Counted from the first letter of the stretch, positions 10,140 through 18,838 are shown. The stretch: 64,000 bases of DNA from CAVQBJ01 sp963724405 (GCA_963724405.1 CAVRUQ010000015.1:62001-126000); one strand, 5' to 3'. A program made the numbers and translations. Notes: generated from the sequence alone by a model not told the origin.

Positions 10140-10415
10140 CGAGTCGGCTCACGCCGGAACCCGCTCGCCGGCGACCGCCGACAGCGCGCAGGTGCTCGAG
10201 CAGCTCGAGCGCTTCGGCTCGGTGACCGCGTATCCGCTGTACCCGCCCGGCGTTGTCGCCCCCGAGCCCCTCACGGGGCCGGCGCCGGTGCTGCCGAGCC
10301 GGATCGGAATCCGCACCGTGCAGTTCGTCCGCGGGTCGTCGTCGCTGGCCCTCATCGAGAGACGCTCCGGGCACGGACATCCGCGCGACGGCCGCCTGAC
10401 CCGCGGCGTCGCCCG
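10140..10415. other. No convincing gene
   Basis: The stretch has coding-like GC bias in more than one frame. On the + strand a frame containing VLEQLERFGSVTAYPLYPPG runs from 10192 into the 3' end of the cupin gene. On the - strand a 68-residue frame exists at 10149-10355. Neither resembles a known family or has a good ribosome site, so I call no gene. Confidence 0.4.
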
Positions 10416-11123
10416 CTACTCGCTCCACCAGCCCATGAGGAGCTCGCCGTCGCCCTGGTGCCGGGGGCCGACGGCGAGCAGCTGCAATCCCTCGGGGCCG
10501 GCCTCGAACGAGCGGGCGACCTCGGGCGCGACGCGCAGCGCGTCGAGCGGCGACAGCTCGACGATCTCGTCGTCGAGCTTGGCCCGTCCGCTGCCCTCGG
10601 TGACGACGTAGACCTCCTCGGCGCGGTCGTGGCGGTGCCCGAAGCGCTGGCGCTGCCCGGGTCGCAGGCGCTGCAGGCTGACGCCGGTGGTGCGACACGA
10701 CAGGTCCCCGGTGGCGAAGCGCGCCTCGCCCTGCTCGCCGAAGCCGCCCTTGGCCGCCGCGTCCTCGACGGACGGCAGCGAAACAAGGGTGTACGGCGGC
10801 ACGTCGCGACCGGCATCGACGTAGCCGACGCCCGCGACCGGGGTCGTCTCGATGAGCTCCGGGCGCCCGTCGAGCAGCGGCATCACCTCGGCGATCCGCT
10901 CACGCGCGCCCTCCTGCTCGAGCGAGGCGTCCAGCGCGGCCTGGTCGGCCCAGATCTCGCTGACCCAGATCGTCTCCGGGTCCCCCGGCGTGCGATTGAC
11001 GATGTACTGCTCACAGCCCCGCAGGCCCTCGAGCTGCCGCGCCGCCTCGAGCAGGTGCCCGGCGAGCGCGTCGCCCTGGCCGGGCTTCGCCTTCAGCTTG
11101 GCGTAACGACCGATCTTGCTCAT
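10416..11123 (-). CDS. ABM monooxygenase-like domain fused to a cupin
   Basis: A 235-residue two-domain protein. Residues 1-95 form an antibiotic-biosynthesis-monooxygenase (ABM) ferredoxin-like domain: MSKIGRYAKLKAKPGQGDAL, then GCEQYIVNRTPGDPETIWVSE. Residues 130-235 form a cupin: PGQRQRFGHRHDRAEEVYVV with metal-binding His and Glu, then LSPLDALRVAPEVARSFEAG. ABM domains act as small oxygenases or heme- and quinone-handling enzymes; cupins of this type bind metal or small ligands. The ATG at 11123 was chosen because upstream codons overlap the divergent GNAT promoter. The fusion is unusual but plausible; the reaction is unknown. Confidence 0.75.
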   Translation of the reverse strand: MSKIGRYAKLKAKPGQGDALAGHLLEAARQLEGLRGCEQYIVNRTPGDPETIWVSEIWADQAALDASLEQEGARERIAEVMPLLDGRPELIETTPVAGVGYVDAGRDVPPYTLVSLPSVEDAAAKGGFGEQGEARFATGDLSCRTTGVSLQRLRPGQRQRFGHRHDRAEEVYVVTEGSGRAKLDDEIVELSPLDALRVAPEVARSFEAGPEGLQLLAVGPRHQGDGELLMGWWSE

Positions 11124-11172
11124 GGGCGGGAGCGTAGTGAATCGAGGGGTCCACCGGTCGCGCTTTGAGACG

Positions 11173-11760
11173 ATGCCCGACGGCGTGCCCACGCAACCGG
11201 GATCCGACGACCTCGTCCTGCGCGACGCGAGGCCCGGCGACGCCGCGGGGATCGCTCGCATGCACATCCGCTCCTGGCAGGTCGCCTACGCCGGGATCGT
11301 GCCCGACGACGTCCTGGCCAACCTGTCGCCGACCGAGCGCACCGCGCGCTGGACGGAATGGATCGCCGAGCGCCCGGCGATGCCCGCCGGGCGCTGGATG
11401 GTGGTCGCGCGGGCCGGCGGGGAGATCGTCGGCGTCGCCGGCGGCGGTCCGAGCCGAGACGACGACGGCGCCGGGGACGGCGAGATCTACGCGCTCTACG
11501 TCGGGCCGTCGCACTGGAATCGCGGCGTCGGTTCGCGACTGATGGCCGAGGGCGTGCGGCGGCTGAGCGACGGCGGCCACGCCCGGGCCGCGTTGTGGGT
11601 GCTCGAGCGCAACGAGCGCGCCCGGCGCTTCTACGAGCGCCGCGGCTGGGCGCCGGACGGGGCGCGCCGACCGGTCGATCTGCTCGCGGGAACCGTCCGC
11701 TCGATCGAGGTGCGCCACCGGATCACATTTGTCCAAGACAGCTCCCCGCCGGCCGTCTAG
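11173..11760 (+). CDS. GNAT family N-acetyltransferase
   Basis: A 195-residue acetyl-CoA-dependent acetyltransferase. LVLRDARPGDAAGIARMHIRSWQ starts the fold (shown as LVLRDARPGDAAGIA then RMHIRSWQ), EIYALYVGPSHWNRGVGSRL is the acetyl-CoA pyrophosphate-binding motif (RGVGSRL matches the R/Q-x-x-G-x-G/A rule), and LWVLERNERARRFYERRGW is the typical C-terminal motif. The ATG at 11173 keeps the gene clear of the divergent cupin start. Upstream in-frame starts exist but lengthen a tail that does not look conserved. Substrates for this RimI/PhnO-like type vary widely. Confidence 0.85.
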   Translation: MPDGVPTQPGSDDLVLRDARPGDAAGIARMHIRSWQVAYAGIVPDDVLANLSPTERTARWTEWIAERPAMPAGRWMVVARAGGEIVGVAGGGPSRDDDGAGDGEIYALYVGPSHWNRGVGSRLMAEGVRRLSDGGHARAALWVLERNERARRFYERRGWAPDGARRPVDLLAGTVRSIEVRHRITFVQDSSPPAV

Positions 11761-11794
11761 CGTCCGCGCGAACGACCCGCGAACGGAGGACACC

Positions 11795-12208
11795 GTGACC
11801 GACACGAACCGGCAGACCATCTTCCCCGCCCTGCGCTACCGCGACGCCAACGCGGCGATCGCCTGGCTCGGGCAGGCGTTCGGCTTCACCGAGCAGGCCG
11901 TGCACCGCGGCGAGGACGGCGCCGTGCACCACGCCGAGCTCGCGTTCGGCGGCGACCTGATCATGCTCGGCCAGTTCCGCGAGGACGGCGTCCTCGGCGG
12001 CCACCCGCCCGACCCGCTCGCCTCGACCGGCGGCCTGTACGTCGCCGTCGACGATCCCGACGCACACCACGACCGGGCCAAGGCCGCCGGCGCGCAGATC
12101 GTGCGCGAGCTGACCGACCAGGACTACGGCTCGCGCGAGTACAGTGCCCGCGACCCGGAGGGCAACCTGTGGTCGTTCGGGACCTACCGGCCACACGCCG
12201 AGTCGTAG
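11795..12208 (+). CDS. VOC (glyoxalase/bleomycin-resistance fold) protein
   Basis: A 137-residue single-domain VOC protein. FPALRYRDANAAIAWLGQAF is the usual opening, GGLYVAVDDPDAHHDRAKAAG is the second beta-alpha-beta unit (as GGLYVAVDDPDAHHDR plus AKAAG), and the end reads DPEGNLWSFGTYRP. This is the pattern of PhnB/glyoxalase-like proteins that often sit next to DGPF and ECF genes. The GTG at 11795 follows a GGAGGA ribosome site. It lies between a GNAT gene and the DGPF/sigma pair on the same strand, so it may be co-expressed. No specific ligand can be assigned. Confidence 0.82.
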   Translation: MTDTNRQTIFPALRYRDANAAIAWLGQAFGFTEQAVHRGEDGAVHHAELAFGGDLIMLGQFREDGVLGGHPPDPLASTGGLYVAVDDPDAHHDRAKAAGAQIVRELTDQDYGSREYSARDPEGNLWSFGTYRPHAES

Positions 12209-12308
12209 CGGACCGAGGCGGTTCGGCGGGTATGTCGATTTCGCGTCCCCTTGTTCGACGCAGGGGTGATGCAAGGTGTACCCAACCACCGAACGAGGAG
12301 TGACCACG

Positions 12309-12722
12309 ATGCGATTCATGATGTTCATGTACCCGGTGATCTCGGACGAGGAGTGGACGCCGTCGGCCGAGGCGGTCGCGGCGATGTCGCGCTACAACGA
12401 GGAGCTCACGAAGGCCGGCGTGCTGCTCGCGCTCGACGGGCTGCGGCCCGCCTCCGAGGGCGCGCGTATCTCCCGCGCCGTCCCGGGCGGCCCGGTGACC
12501 GTGACCGACGGTCCGTTCAGCGAGGCCAAGGAGGTCGTCGGCGGCTACTGGATCATCCAGGCCAAGTCGCGCGAGGAGGCGATCGAGTGGGCCTCGCGCT
12601 GCCCGGTCGCCGGCGAGAGCTTCGTCGAGGTGCGACCCATCTTCGAGATGTCGGACTTCTCCCCCGAGCTGCAGGAGGCCGCCTCGCTGTCGCGGACCCC
12701 GCCCGAGCAGACGACCGCATAG
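12309..12722 (+). CDS. DGPF (YCII-related) domain protein
   Basis: A 137-residue YCII-related protein with the diagnostic TVTDGPFSEAKEVVGGYWII block (about 62-81) and a conserved N-terminal MRFMMFMYP. Such proteins are almost always encoded beside ECF sigma factors of the ECF42 group and are thought to work with them. That holds here: the sigma gene starts 12 bases downstream. The ATG at 12309 follows GAGGAG. The family has a ferredoxin-like fold; its enzymatic role, if any, is unresolved. Confidence 0.9.
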   Translation: MRFMMFMYPVISDEEWTPSAEAVAAMSRYNEELTKAGVLLALDGLRPASEGARISRAVPGGPVTVTDGPFSEAKEVVGGYWIIQAKSREEAIEWASRCPVAGESFVEVRPIFEMSDFSPELQEAASLSRTPPEQTTA

Positions 12723-12734
12723 GCGCCGGTCTCG

Positions 12735-14018
12735 ATGACCGCCGATGCCGCGACGAGCTCCCCGACGCACCGCGCGATCGAGGCGGTCTGGCGGATCGAG
12801 GCCCCGCGGCTGATCGCCGGGCTGGCCCGGCTGGTGCGCGACGTCGGCCTGGCCGAGGACCTCGCGCAGGACGCGCTCGTGGCCGCGCTCGAGCAGTGGC
12901 CGAAGTCAGGCGTCCCGGACAACCCGGGCGCCTGGCTCACGGCCGCCGCGAAGTTCCGCGCGATCGACCTGTTCCGCCGCAACGAGCGCCTGGAGCGCAA
13001 GCAGGAGGAGCTCGCGCGCGACCTCGGGATGCAGCTCGCGATGGACGCCTCGGACCTCGACGCCGAGCTCGACGACGCGATCGGCGATGACCTCCTCAGT
13101 CTCATCTTCACCTGCTGTCATCCGCTGCTGCCGACGGAGGCGCGCATCGCGCTCACCCTGCGTCTGCTCGGCGGGCTGACGACGCAGGAGATCGCGCGGG
13201 CCTTCCTTGTCCCGGAGTCCACACTCGCGCAGCGAATCGTGCGGGCCAAGCGCACCCTCACGCGGGCGCGAGTCCCGTTCGAGGTGCCGGCCGGCGACGA
13301 GCTGCACGCGCGGCTGGACTCGGTGCTCGAGGTGGTCTATCTCGTCTTCAACGAGGGCTACGCCGCGACCGCCGGCGACGACTGGATGCGCCCGGCGCTG
13401 TGCGAGGACGCGCTGCGCCTCGGTCGCATCCTGGCCGAGCTGGCGCCGCGCGAGCCCGAGGTCCACGGCCTCGTCGCGCTGATGGAGATCCAGGCCTCGC
13501 GCACCGCCGCGCGCCGCGGGCCCACCGGCGAGCCGGTGCTGCTGCTCGAGCAGGACCGCTCGCGCTGGGACTGGGTGCTCGTCACGCGCGGGCTCGTGGC
13601 GCTGCGGCGCGCCGAGGCGCTCGGCGGCGCGCGCGGTCCGTACGCCCTGCAGGCGGCGATCGCGGCCTGCCACGCACGGGCGCGCACCGCCGAGCAGACG
13701 GACTGGGTGCGAATCGCCGCGCTGTACGACGCGCTCGGGGGGCTGACGCCGTCGCCGGTCGTGGAGCTCAACCGGGGCGTTGCCCACGGAATGGCGTTCG
13801 GCCCCGCCGCGGGACTGGCCATCGTGGACGCGCTCGAGGGCGATCCGGCGCTGGCCGGCTACCACCTGCTGCCGAGCGTGCGGGCGGAGCTGCTGGCGAG
13901 CCTCGGGCGCCTGGACGAGGCGCGCGCCGAGCTCGCGCGCGCCGCGGCGCTCACGCACAACGAGGCCGAGCGGGACCTGTTGCGCGCGCGCGCCACGGCG
14001 TACGAGCGGTCGGGTTAG
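12735..14018 (+). CDS. ECF42-type RNA polymerase sigma factor with C-terminal extension
   Basis: A 427-residue extracytoplasmic-function sigma factor. Sigma region 2 spans about 38-85 (LAEDLAQDALVAALEQWP, then FRAIDLFRRNE) and region 4 about 120-175 (LTTQEIARAFLVPESTLAQR is the DNA-binding helix-turn-helix). The remaining 240 residues form the long helical, TPR-like C-terminal extension typical of ECF42, which takes the place of an anti-sigma factor. The DGPF partner gene is directly upstream. Known ECF42 members control their own DGPF genes. A matching promoter motif upstream of 12309 or 11795 was not identified by eye. The 3' end overlaps the convergent SGNH gene by four bases. Confidence 0.92.
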   Translation: MTADAATSSPTHRAIEAVWRIEAPRLIAGLARLVRDVGLAEDLAQDALVAALEQWPKSGVPDNPGAWLTAAAKFRAIDLFRRNERLERKQEELARDLGMQLAMDASDLDAELDDAIGDDLLSLIFTCCHPLLPTEARIALTLRLLGGLTTQEIARAFLVPESTLAQRIVRAKRTLTRARVPFEVPAGDELHARLDSVLEVVYLVFNEGYAATAGDDWMRPALCEDALRLGRILAELAPREPEVHGLVALMEIQASRTAARRGPTGEPVLLLEQDRSRWDWVLVTRGLVALRRAEALGGARGPYALQAAIAACHARARTAEQTDWVRIAALYDALGGLTPSPVVELNRGVAHGMAFGPAAGLAIVDALEGDPALAGYHLLPSVRAELLASLGRLDEARAELARAAALTHNEAERDLLRARATAYERSG

Positions 14019-14944
14019 CGCCTCGGGAGCGTCGCCGTCTCGAGCCTGGCGATGATCGCGTAGCCGGCCGGCTGCATGTGGATGTTGAGGTCCTTGCAGA
14101 ACCACGTCAGCTCGCAGACCTTGGCCACCGGCACCGGGACCGTGCCGTAGGTCGGGATCGTGGTGGTCACGAACGGGCCGAAGGCGCCGGTCGCGGTGGT
14201 CACGTCGATGAACGTGGCGCCGACCGTGGCGTAGGCCTTCCTCAGGCCAGGGTTGATCTCGGTCGCGAACGAGGTCAGCGAGCTGGCGACCAGGGTGGGC
14301 GCGATGGCGCCGAAGACGTCCTGGCGCACCCAGGCGCCGAGCACGACGTCGGGGTACGTCGAGCCGACGATGCGCAGCCTCTTGCCGCCGGCGGCGCGCA
14401 GCTGCCTGACCATCGTCGTGAGGTTCGCCGTGGCCTCGGGCATGTTGGCGGCGACGCACGCCGACGCCGTCGCGGGGTCGGAGATGCAGCCGTCCACGTC
14501 GTTGCCGCCGATCGAGATCGTGACGAGGCCGACGTGGCCCTTGTGCGCCTTGATGAAGGCGAGCGCGGCCTGCATCTGGCTCTGACCCGGGTAGTTGGCC
14601 GCGCCGGGCATGAGCGCCCCGGGGGCGCAGCCGATCGCCCGCTGCGCGGGCGTCGGGTTGAGCATCGACGTCGTCGTCGCGCCGCCACACCCGAAGTTGA
14701 CGAGCGTGAGGTCATAGCCGCGCTTGCGGGCCAGCGTCACGATCATGTTCGGATAGCCGTTGGTCGTCGGGACCTGCGGATCGGTGGTGCCGACGGCATA
14801 CGAGTCGCCGAGCGAGACGTAGAACTGCCTGACCGGCCTGGCCTTCGCCGAGGCCTGGGCCGGTTGGGCGGCCGAGGCCGCGGGGGCGATGGCCAGCAGC
14901 GTCAGCAGGCCGAGGGCCAGGACGCCGGATCGACGGGGCAGCAT
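14015..14944 (-). CDS. Secreted SGNH/GDSL hydrolase
   Basis: A 309-residue exported lipase/esterase of the SGNH class. The signal peptide is LALGLLTLLAIAPAASA. Block I is VSLGDSYAVG with the catalytic Ser, the block II Gly lies in NFGCGGATTTS, block III is SIGGNDVDGC with the Asn, and block V is DLNIHMQPAGY with the Asp-x-x-His pair. Several cysteines (NFGCGG, GCAPG, GCIS, SACV, KVCE, WFCKD) suggest disulfides, as in actinobacterial secreted lipases. The ATG at 14944 is preceded by AAGGAGAAG. The gene converges on the sigma factor with a four-base overlap. Confidence 0.92.
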   Translation of the reverse strand: MLPRRSGVLALGLLTLLAIAPAASAAQPAQASAKARPVRQFYVSLGDSYAVGTTDPQVPTTNGYPNMIVTLARKRGYDLTLVNFGCGGATTTSMLNPTPAQRAIGCAPGALMPGAANYPGQSQMQAALAFIKAHKGHVGLVTISIGGNDVDGCISDPATASACVAANMPEATANLTTMVRQLRAAGGKRLRIVGSTYPDVVLGAWVRQDVFGAIAPTLVASSLTSFATEINPGLRKAYATVGATFIDVTTATGAFGPFVTTTIPTYGTVPVPVAKVCELTWFCKDLNIHMQPAGYAIIARLETATLPRR

Positions 14945-15053
14945 GGGGTGCTTCTCCTTGGTCTCAGATGTCGAAACGCCACGCCATCGCACGGGAGCGT
15001 GAGGTCACTCAGACCATACGGAACACGATGTCGCGGCCCGAAGAGCGGTTCCG

Positions 15054-17408
15054 TCAGTCGGAGGAGGGACGCTCGACCACGCCGCGCGCGCCGCGGGCGG
15101 CGAGCGCGAAGTCGATGTCCTCGACCGGCAGCGGCCGGCCGGTGAAGTAGCCCTGGGCGTAGTCGACGCCGTACTCATTGAGCAGCTCGACCGTCGCCGG
15201 GGTGTCGACGAACTCCGCGATCGTGCGCTGGCCGAGGCCGCGCGCGATGTCGGCCATCGACTGCACGACGAGCTGGTTGGTGTCGCTCGTGGCCAGTCCG
15301 GTGATGAACTCCCCGTCGATCTTCAGGTAGTCGAAGTCGAGGTGCTTGAGGTAGTAGAACGAGGCGAAGCCGGCGCCGAAGTCGTCGATCGCGAACTCGC
15401 AGCCGATGTCGCGCAGGCCCTGCACGAACACCTTGGCCTGACCGACATTGACGATCGCCGCCGTCTCGGTGATCTCGAAGATGAGCTTGCCCGGGTCGAC
15501 CCCGGAGGCCGAGATCCGGTTGGCGATGAAGTCGAGCATCTGCGGATCGGTGACCGAGGTCGCCGACAGGTTGACCTCGAAGCTGATGTCGCGACCCTGG
15601 CGCTGCTGGTCGGCCATGAGGGCGACCGCGCGCGTGACCACCCATTGATCGAGGCGCACGGCGAGGCCGTGTCGCTCGGCGATCTGGAGAAACGTCGCGG
15701 GCGGGATCACGTCGCCGTCGTCTCCGAGCATGCGCACGAGCAGCTCGTAGCGATGCTCGCTCGCCTCGTTGACCGACAGGATCGGCTGCGCGTACAGGAC
15801 GAAGCGGTCGCTCGCGAGCGCGGCCTCGATCTGCTGCGCCCAGGCGAGGTTCGTGCGCATCCGCTCGTGGCGCGAGGCCTGCGCGTCGTAGACCGCGAGC
15901 CGGTCGCGACCGGCCTCCTTGGCGTCGTACATCGCGATGTCCGCCTCGGCCAGCAGCTCCTCCGCGCTCAGCTCGGGCCGGGGACTTCCGAACAGCGCAA
16001 CGCCGATGCACGCCGTCACGTGCTGCGCGCCGCTGACGCTCGCCGCCCGCAGGTCCGCGCGCACCTCGCGCAGGAGGCTCTCGCCGGTGCGGCGCGCCTC
16101 GGCCTCGTCCGCACGCGGCAGGATGACCGCGAACTCGTCGCCGCCCATGCGACCGACGATGTCGCTGTTGCGCAACCGGCGCCGCAGCATCTCGCCGATG
16201 ATCGTGATCAGCTCGTCCCCCGCGGCGTGGCCGAGCGAGTCGTTGACGATCTTGAAGTGGTCGAGATCGAGCACGAGCACGGCGCCGCCGGTCGAGTAGC
16301 GCCGCGCCGACGCCACCTCGCGCTCGAGCTCCTGCTCGAAGCGGCGGCGGTTGAACAGGCCGGTGAGCGTGTCGTGGTCGGCGAGGTACTGCAGCTGACC
16401 CTCGAAGTGCTTGCGCTCGCTCATGTCCTGGATCTGGACCACCGCGTGAACCGGCGCGCCGGACGCGTCGTGCACGAGCGACACCGTCATCGCCACCCAG
16501 ACGGTGCCCCCGTCGGACTTCAGCAGGCGCACCTCGCGCCGCACGACCGGGATCCGCCCGCTGCCGAGGTCGCGGAACTCCAGCCGCAGCGGCGGAATGT
16601 CGTCCGGGTGGATGATGCGCAGCGGACCGAGCGCCTGCAGCTCGCTGCGCGTGTAGCCGGTGATCGTGGCGAGCGCCTCGTTGGCCTCGAGCAGGCGATC
16701 GGCGTAGCCGTCGGGGAGCACGAGCGCCATGCCGACGCCGCTGTGCTCGAAGGACCGGCGGAAGCGCTCCTCCGATTCGGCGAGCGCATGCGCGGCCGCG
16801 CGTTCGGCCTCGTTGCGCGCGTGTACGTCGCGCATGATCGCGGCGGAGCCCGTCACGCGTCCCCGGCCGTCCTTGAGGGGTGTCACCGTGATCTCCACCT
16901 CGATGAGGTGGCCGTCCTTGTGCCGGCGGAGCGTCTCCCAGCCGAAGACCGGCGTCCCGCCGAGGATGGCGGCGATGTTGCGAGCGAAATCCTCGCGCTC
17001 CTCGTCGGGAACGAACATGAGCACCGACTGCCCGAGCGCCTCCTCGCGCGTGTAGCCGAGCAGGCGGGTCGCGCTCGGGCTCCAGCTCGTGATGTGCGCA
17101 CGCTGGTCGGTGCTGATGATCGCGTCTCCGCTCGACTCGACGACCGCCACCAGTCGCTGCAGCTCGCTGTCGCGCTCGCGCAACCAATAGGCCATGCCGA
17201 GCAGTGCCGTCGCAACGATGGCGCTCGCCGCGAGCATGAGCGCCGCCACGTCGCCGTGCAGGTCGAAGAGCACGCCGCCGCAGATGCCGATCACGGCCGC
17301 GCCGCCGATCAGCAGCACGCCGCGGTGAACGCCGGCGCGCAGGCGCGCCGACCAGGCGCCGGCCGGCTCGCCGACGGCGCCCTCGTGCGGCGCCGTGGGC
17401 GCTGTCAT
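15054..17408 (-). CDS. Membrane PAS-PAS-GGDEF-EAL cyclic-di-GMP protein
   Basis: A protein of about 784 residues that makes and/or breaks cyclic di-GMP. Two transmembrane helices (about 33-78) are followed by two PAS domains (about 85-200 and 215-330), a GGDEF cyclase domain with intact RMGGDEFAV and a preceding DLDHFKIVNDSLGH, and an EAL phosphodiesterase domain. The EAL signature reads YELLVRM, keeping the Glu. Other catalytic positions are present: NLSATS, FEITETAAI, IDDFGAGFASF, LKIDGEFI and AEFVDT. Both activities are therefore possible, and the PAS domains probably sense redox or a ligand. The start is uncertain: ATG 17408 follows GGGGGAG, but in-frame ATGs exist at 17435, 17444 and 17456. 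Confidence 0.9.
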   Translation of the reverse strand: MTAPTAPHEGAVGEPAGAWSARLRAGVHRGVLLIGGAAVIGICGGVLFDLHGDVAALMLAASAIVATALLGMAYWLRERDSELQRLVAVVESSGDAIISTDQRAHITSWSPSATRLLGYTREEALGQSVLMFVPDEEREDFARNIAAILGGTPVFGWETLRRHKDGHLIEVEITVTPLKDGRGRVTGSAAIMRDVHARNEAERAAAHALAESEERFRRSFEHSGVGMALVLPDGYADRLLEANEALATITGYTRSELQALGPLRIIHPDDIPPLRLEFRDLGSGRIPVVRREVRLLKSDGGTVWVAMTVSLVHDASGAPVHAVVQIQDMSERKHFEGQLQYLADHDTLTGLFNRRRFEQELEREVASARRYSTGGAVLVLDLDHFKIVNDSLGHAAGDELITIIGEMLRRRLRNSDIVGRMGGDEFAVILPRADEAEARRTGESLLREVRADLRAASVSGAQHVTACIGVALFGSPRPELSAEELLAEADIAMYDAKEAGRDRLAVYDAQASRHERMRTNLAWAQQIEAALASDRFVLYAQPILSVNEASEHRYELLVRMLGDDGDVIPPATFLQIAERHGLAVRLDQWVVTRAVALMADQQRQGRDISFEVNLSATSVTDPQMLDFIANRISASGVDPGKLIFEITETAAIVNVGQAKVFVQGLRDIGCEFAIDDFGAGFASFYYLKHLDFDYLKIDGEFITGLATSDTNQLVVQSMADIARGLGQRTIAEFVDTPATVELLNEYGVDYAQGYFTGRPLPVEDIDFALAARGARGVVERPSSD

Positions 17409-17659
17409 CCGTTGGTCCACTCCCCCTTGCTCCATAAGCCCCATGTGCTTATACATGCTGGAGCTCGGATCCGGAAAAGGACGACCCCGGCAAAACTACG
17501 TAATCGCGGCCAAACCCGGCCAGCGGCGCGGGCGGGTTGGCGTCAGGTCGGCGTCGGCGAATCGGGCCCCGCCTCGCGTGTCGCCGGAGCGCGGCGGCGC
17601 CGCGCTGGTACCGTCGGCGCGGACAATCGAGCCCACCTCGGGAGGCGGAGATGGCGGCC

Positions 17660-17795
17660 AGGGCATCCTCATGGTGCTGCAACCGGCGGGAGCGCGGGCT
17701 GACCGACCTCGACCTGCAGGATGCGCTCAGCCCCGGGCAGGTGTGCACGACGGTCGGCAAGACGCGGGCCAGGGCCGCGCGTCTGAGCGGCGCCG
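17660..17795 (+). pseudogene. Decayed fragment related to the repeat protein's C-terminal domain
   Basis: The 17409-17814 gap holds no intact gene. It contains a short + strand fragment reading GLTDLDLQDALSPGQVCTTV followed by GKTRARA. This closely resembles GLTELDLMDTLSRTRVCASV and GKGAKAS in the C-terminal domain of the secreted repeat protein (about 6430-6520). Upstream the match continues in another frame (ILMVLQ, then NRRERG), so the fragment is frameshifted and has no start. It looks like the relic of a paralogous secreted protein. Confidence 0.55.
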
Positions 17796-17814
17796 GGCCG
17801 CGGCGCGCGTCATC

Positions 17815-18450
17815 TCAGGCCGCCGCCTCCTCCGGGCGCGAGCCGAATCCCGTCGCCACGCGGGAGAGCTCGTGCGAGCTGATGACGCGGTCGACGAGGC
17901 CGTATTCGCGCGCCTGCTCGGCGGTGAAGTAACGGTCGCGATCCATGTCCTCGTGGACGCGCTCGAGCGACTGGCGGGTGTGGTGCGCGTAGATCGCGTC
18001 GACGTGGCTGCGCAGATCGAGGATCTCGCGGGCGTGGATCTCGATGTCGGCGGACTGACCCTCGAAGCCGCCCGAAGGCTGATGGATGAGGATCCGGCTG
18101 TTGGGCAACGCCATGCGCTTGCCGGGCGCGCCCCCGGCGAGCAGCAGCGACCCCATGCTCATCGCCACGCCGAAGCAGATCGTCTGCACGTCGGGCCGGA
18201 TGAACTGCATCGTGTCGTAGATGGCCAGGCCGGAATAGACCACGCCACCCGGGGAGTTGATGTAGAGGGACACGTCCTTGTCGGGATCCTCGCTCTCCAG
18301 GTGGAGCAGCTGCGCGACGACCAGGTTGGCGATCTGATCGTCGATCGGAGTGCCGACGAAGATGATCCGCTCGTTGAGCAGGCGCGAGTAGATGTCGAAC
18401 GAGCGCTCGCCGCGCGCACTCTGCTCGACGACCATCGGGATGAGAGGCAT
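17815..18450 (-). CDS. clpP: ATP-dependent Clp protease proteolytic subunit
   Basis: A 211-residue ClpP serine protease subunit, which forms a barrel of two heptamers and degrades unfolded proteins handed over by ClpX or ClpC. LNERIIFVGTPIDDQIAN opens the fold, and YINSPGGVVYSGLAIYDTM is the oxyanion-strand region. The catalytic Ser lies in GVAMSMGSLLLAGG, the His in SRILIHQPSGG, and the Asp in HEDMDRDRYFTAEQA. The serine motif reads AMSMGS where many ClpPs have AASMGA. No clpX, trigger factor or second clpP is adjacent, so this may be an extra copy. It is divergent from an SRPBCC-ArsR pair, with two palindromes between them. Confidence 0.93.
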   Translation of the reverse strand: MPLIPMVVEQSARGERSFDIYSRLLNERIIFVGTPIDDQIANLVVAQLLHLESEDPDKDVSLYINSPGGVVYSGLAIYDTMQFIRPDVQTICFGVAMSMGSLLLAGGAPGKRMALPNSRILIHQPSGGFEGQSADIEIHAREILDLRSHVDAIYAHHTRQSLERVHEDMDRDRYFTAEQAREYGLVDRVISSHELSRVATGFGSRPEEAAA

Positions 18451-18462
18451 CGCTATCCTTTC

Positions 18463-18507
18463 GACAACTGCTTGGTTGTCAGCATCACAATAGCAACCGT
18501 TTGGTTG
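18463..18507. promoter_or_regulatory. Double palindromic operator between clpP and the SRPBCC-ArsR operon
   Basis: Two related inverted repeats sit 29 bp centre to centre: GACAAC (18463-18468) with GTTGTC (18475-18480), and CAACC (18494-18498) with GGTTG (18503-18507). Both end in TTGGTTGTC. Placement just before the SRPBCC start at 18524 and the spacing of about three helical turns suggest that the ArsR encoded in this operon binds both. It might also affect clpP. Confidence 0.6.
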
Positions 18508-18523
18508 TCAAAGGAGGCGCGGC

Positions 18524-18838
18524 ATGCCGGTGCGCAGAGAGATCGACGTGGAGGCGACGCCGGAGGAGGTCTGGGAGGCGCTCGTCGACGAGGAGCGGCG
18601 GGCCGATTGGCTGCGCGAGCCCGACCGGGCGATCGAGGTGGAGGAGGCGGAGGCGCCGAGCCGCCTTGTCTGGTGGTGGTCCGACGGCGACGACCCGCCG
18701 ACGCGCGTGGAGTTCTCGATCGTGGCCGTCCCCGACGGCGCCCGCGTGGTGGTGACCGAGACCGTCCCGATGTTCCCGCTGTTCCCGCTCGCGGCGCTCG
18801 CGGCGGCGGCCTCGGGCGGCGTGCTGGTGGCCGCTTGA
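18524..18838 (+). CDS. SRPBCC (AHSA1-like) domain protein
   Basis: A 104-residue SRPBCC/START-like protein with MPVRREIDVEATPEEVWEAL at its N-terminus, the hallmark of activator-of-Hsp90-like and polyketide-cyclase-like ligand-binding folds. It is shorter than most members (about 140), ending in the alanine-rich stretch ALAAAASGGVLVAA where the last helix would be. AGGAGG lies 8 nt before the ATG. Its TGA overlaps the TTG start of the downstream ArsR gene. SRPBCC-ArsR pairs are common in actinobacteria; the ligand is unknown. Confidence 0.8.
   Translation: MPVRREIDVEATPEEVWEALVDEERRADWLREPDRAIEVEEAEAPSRLVWWWSDGDDPPTRVEFSIVAVPDGARVVVTETVPMFPLFPLAALAAAASGGVLVAA

Noticed and set aside
15342..17702. 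Long + strand frame opposite the PAS-GGDEF-EAL gene
   Set aside because: It is antisense to intact PAS, GGDEF and EAL motifs and is a product of high GC content.
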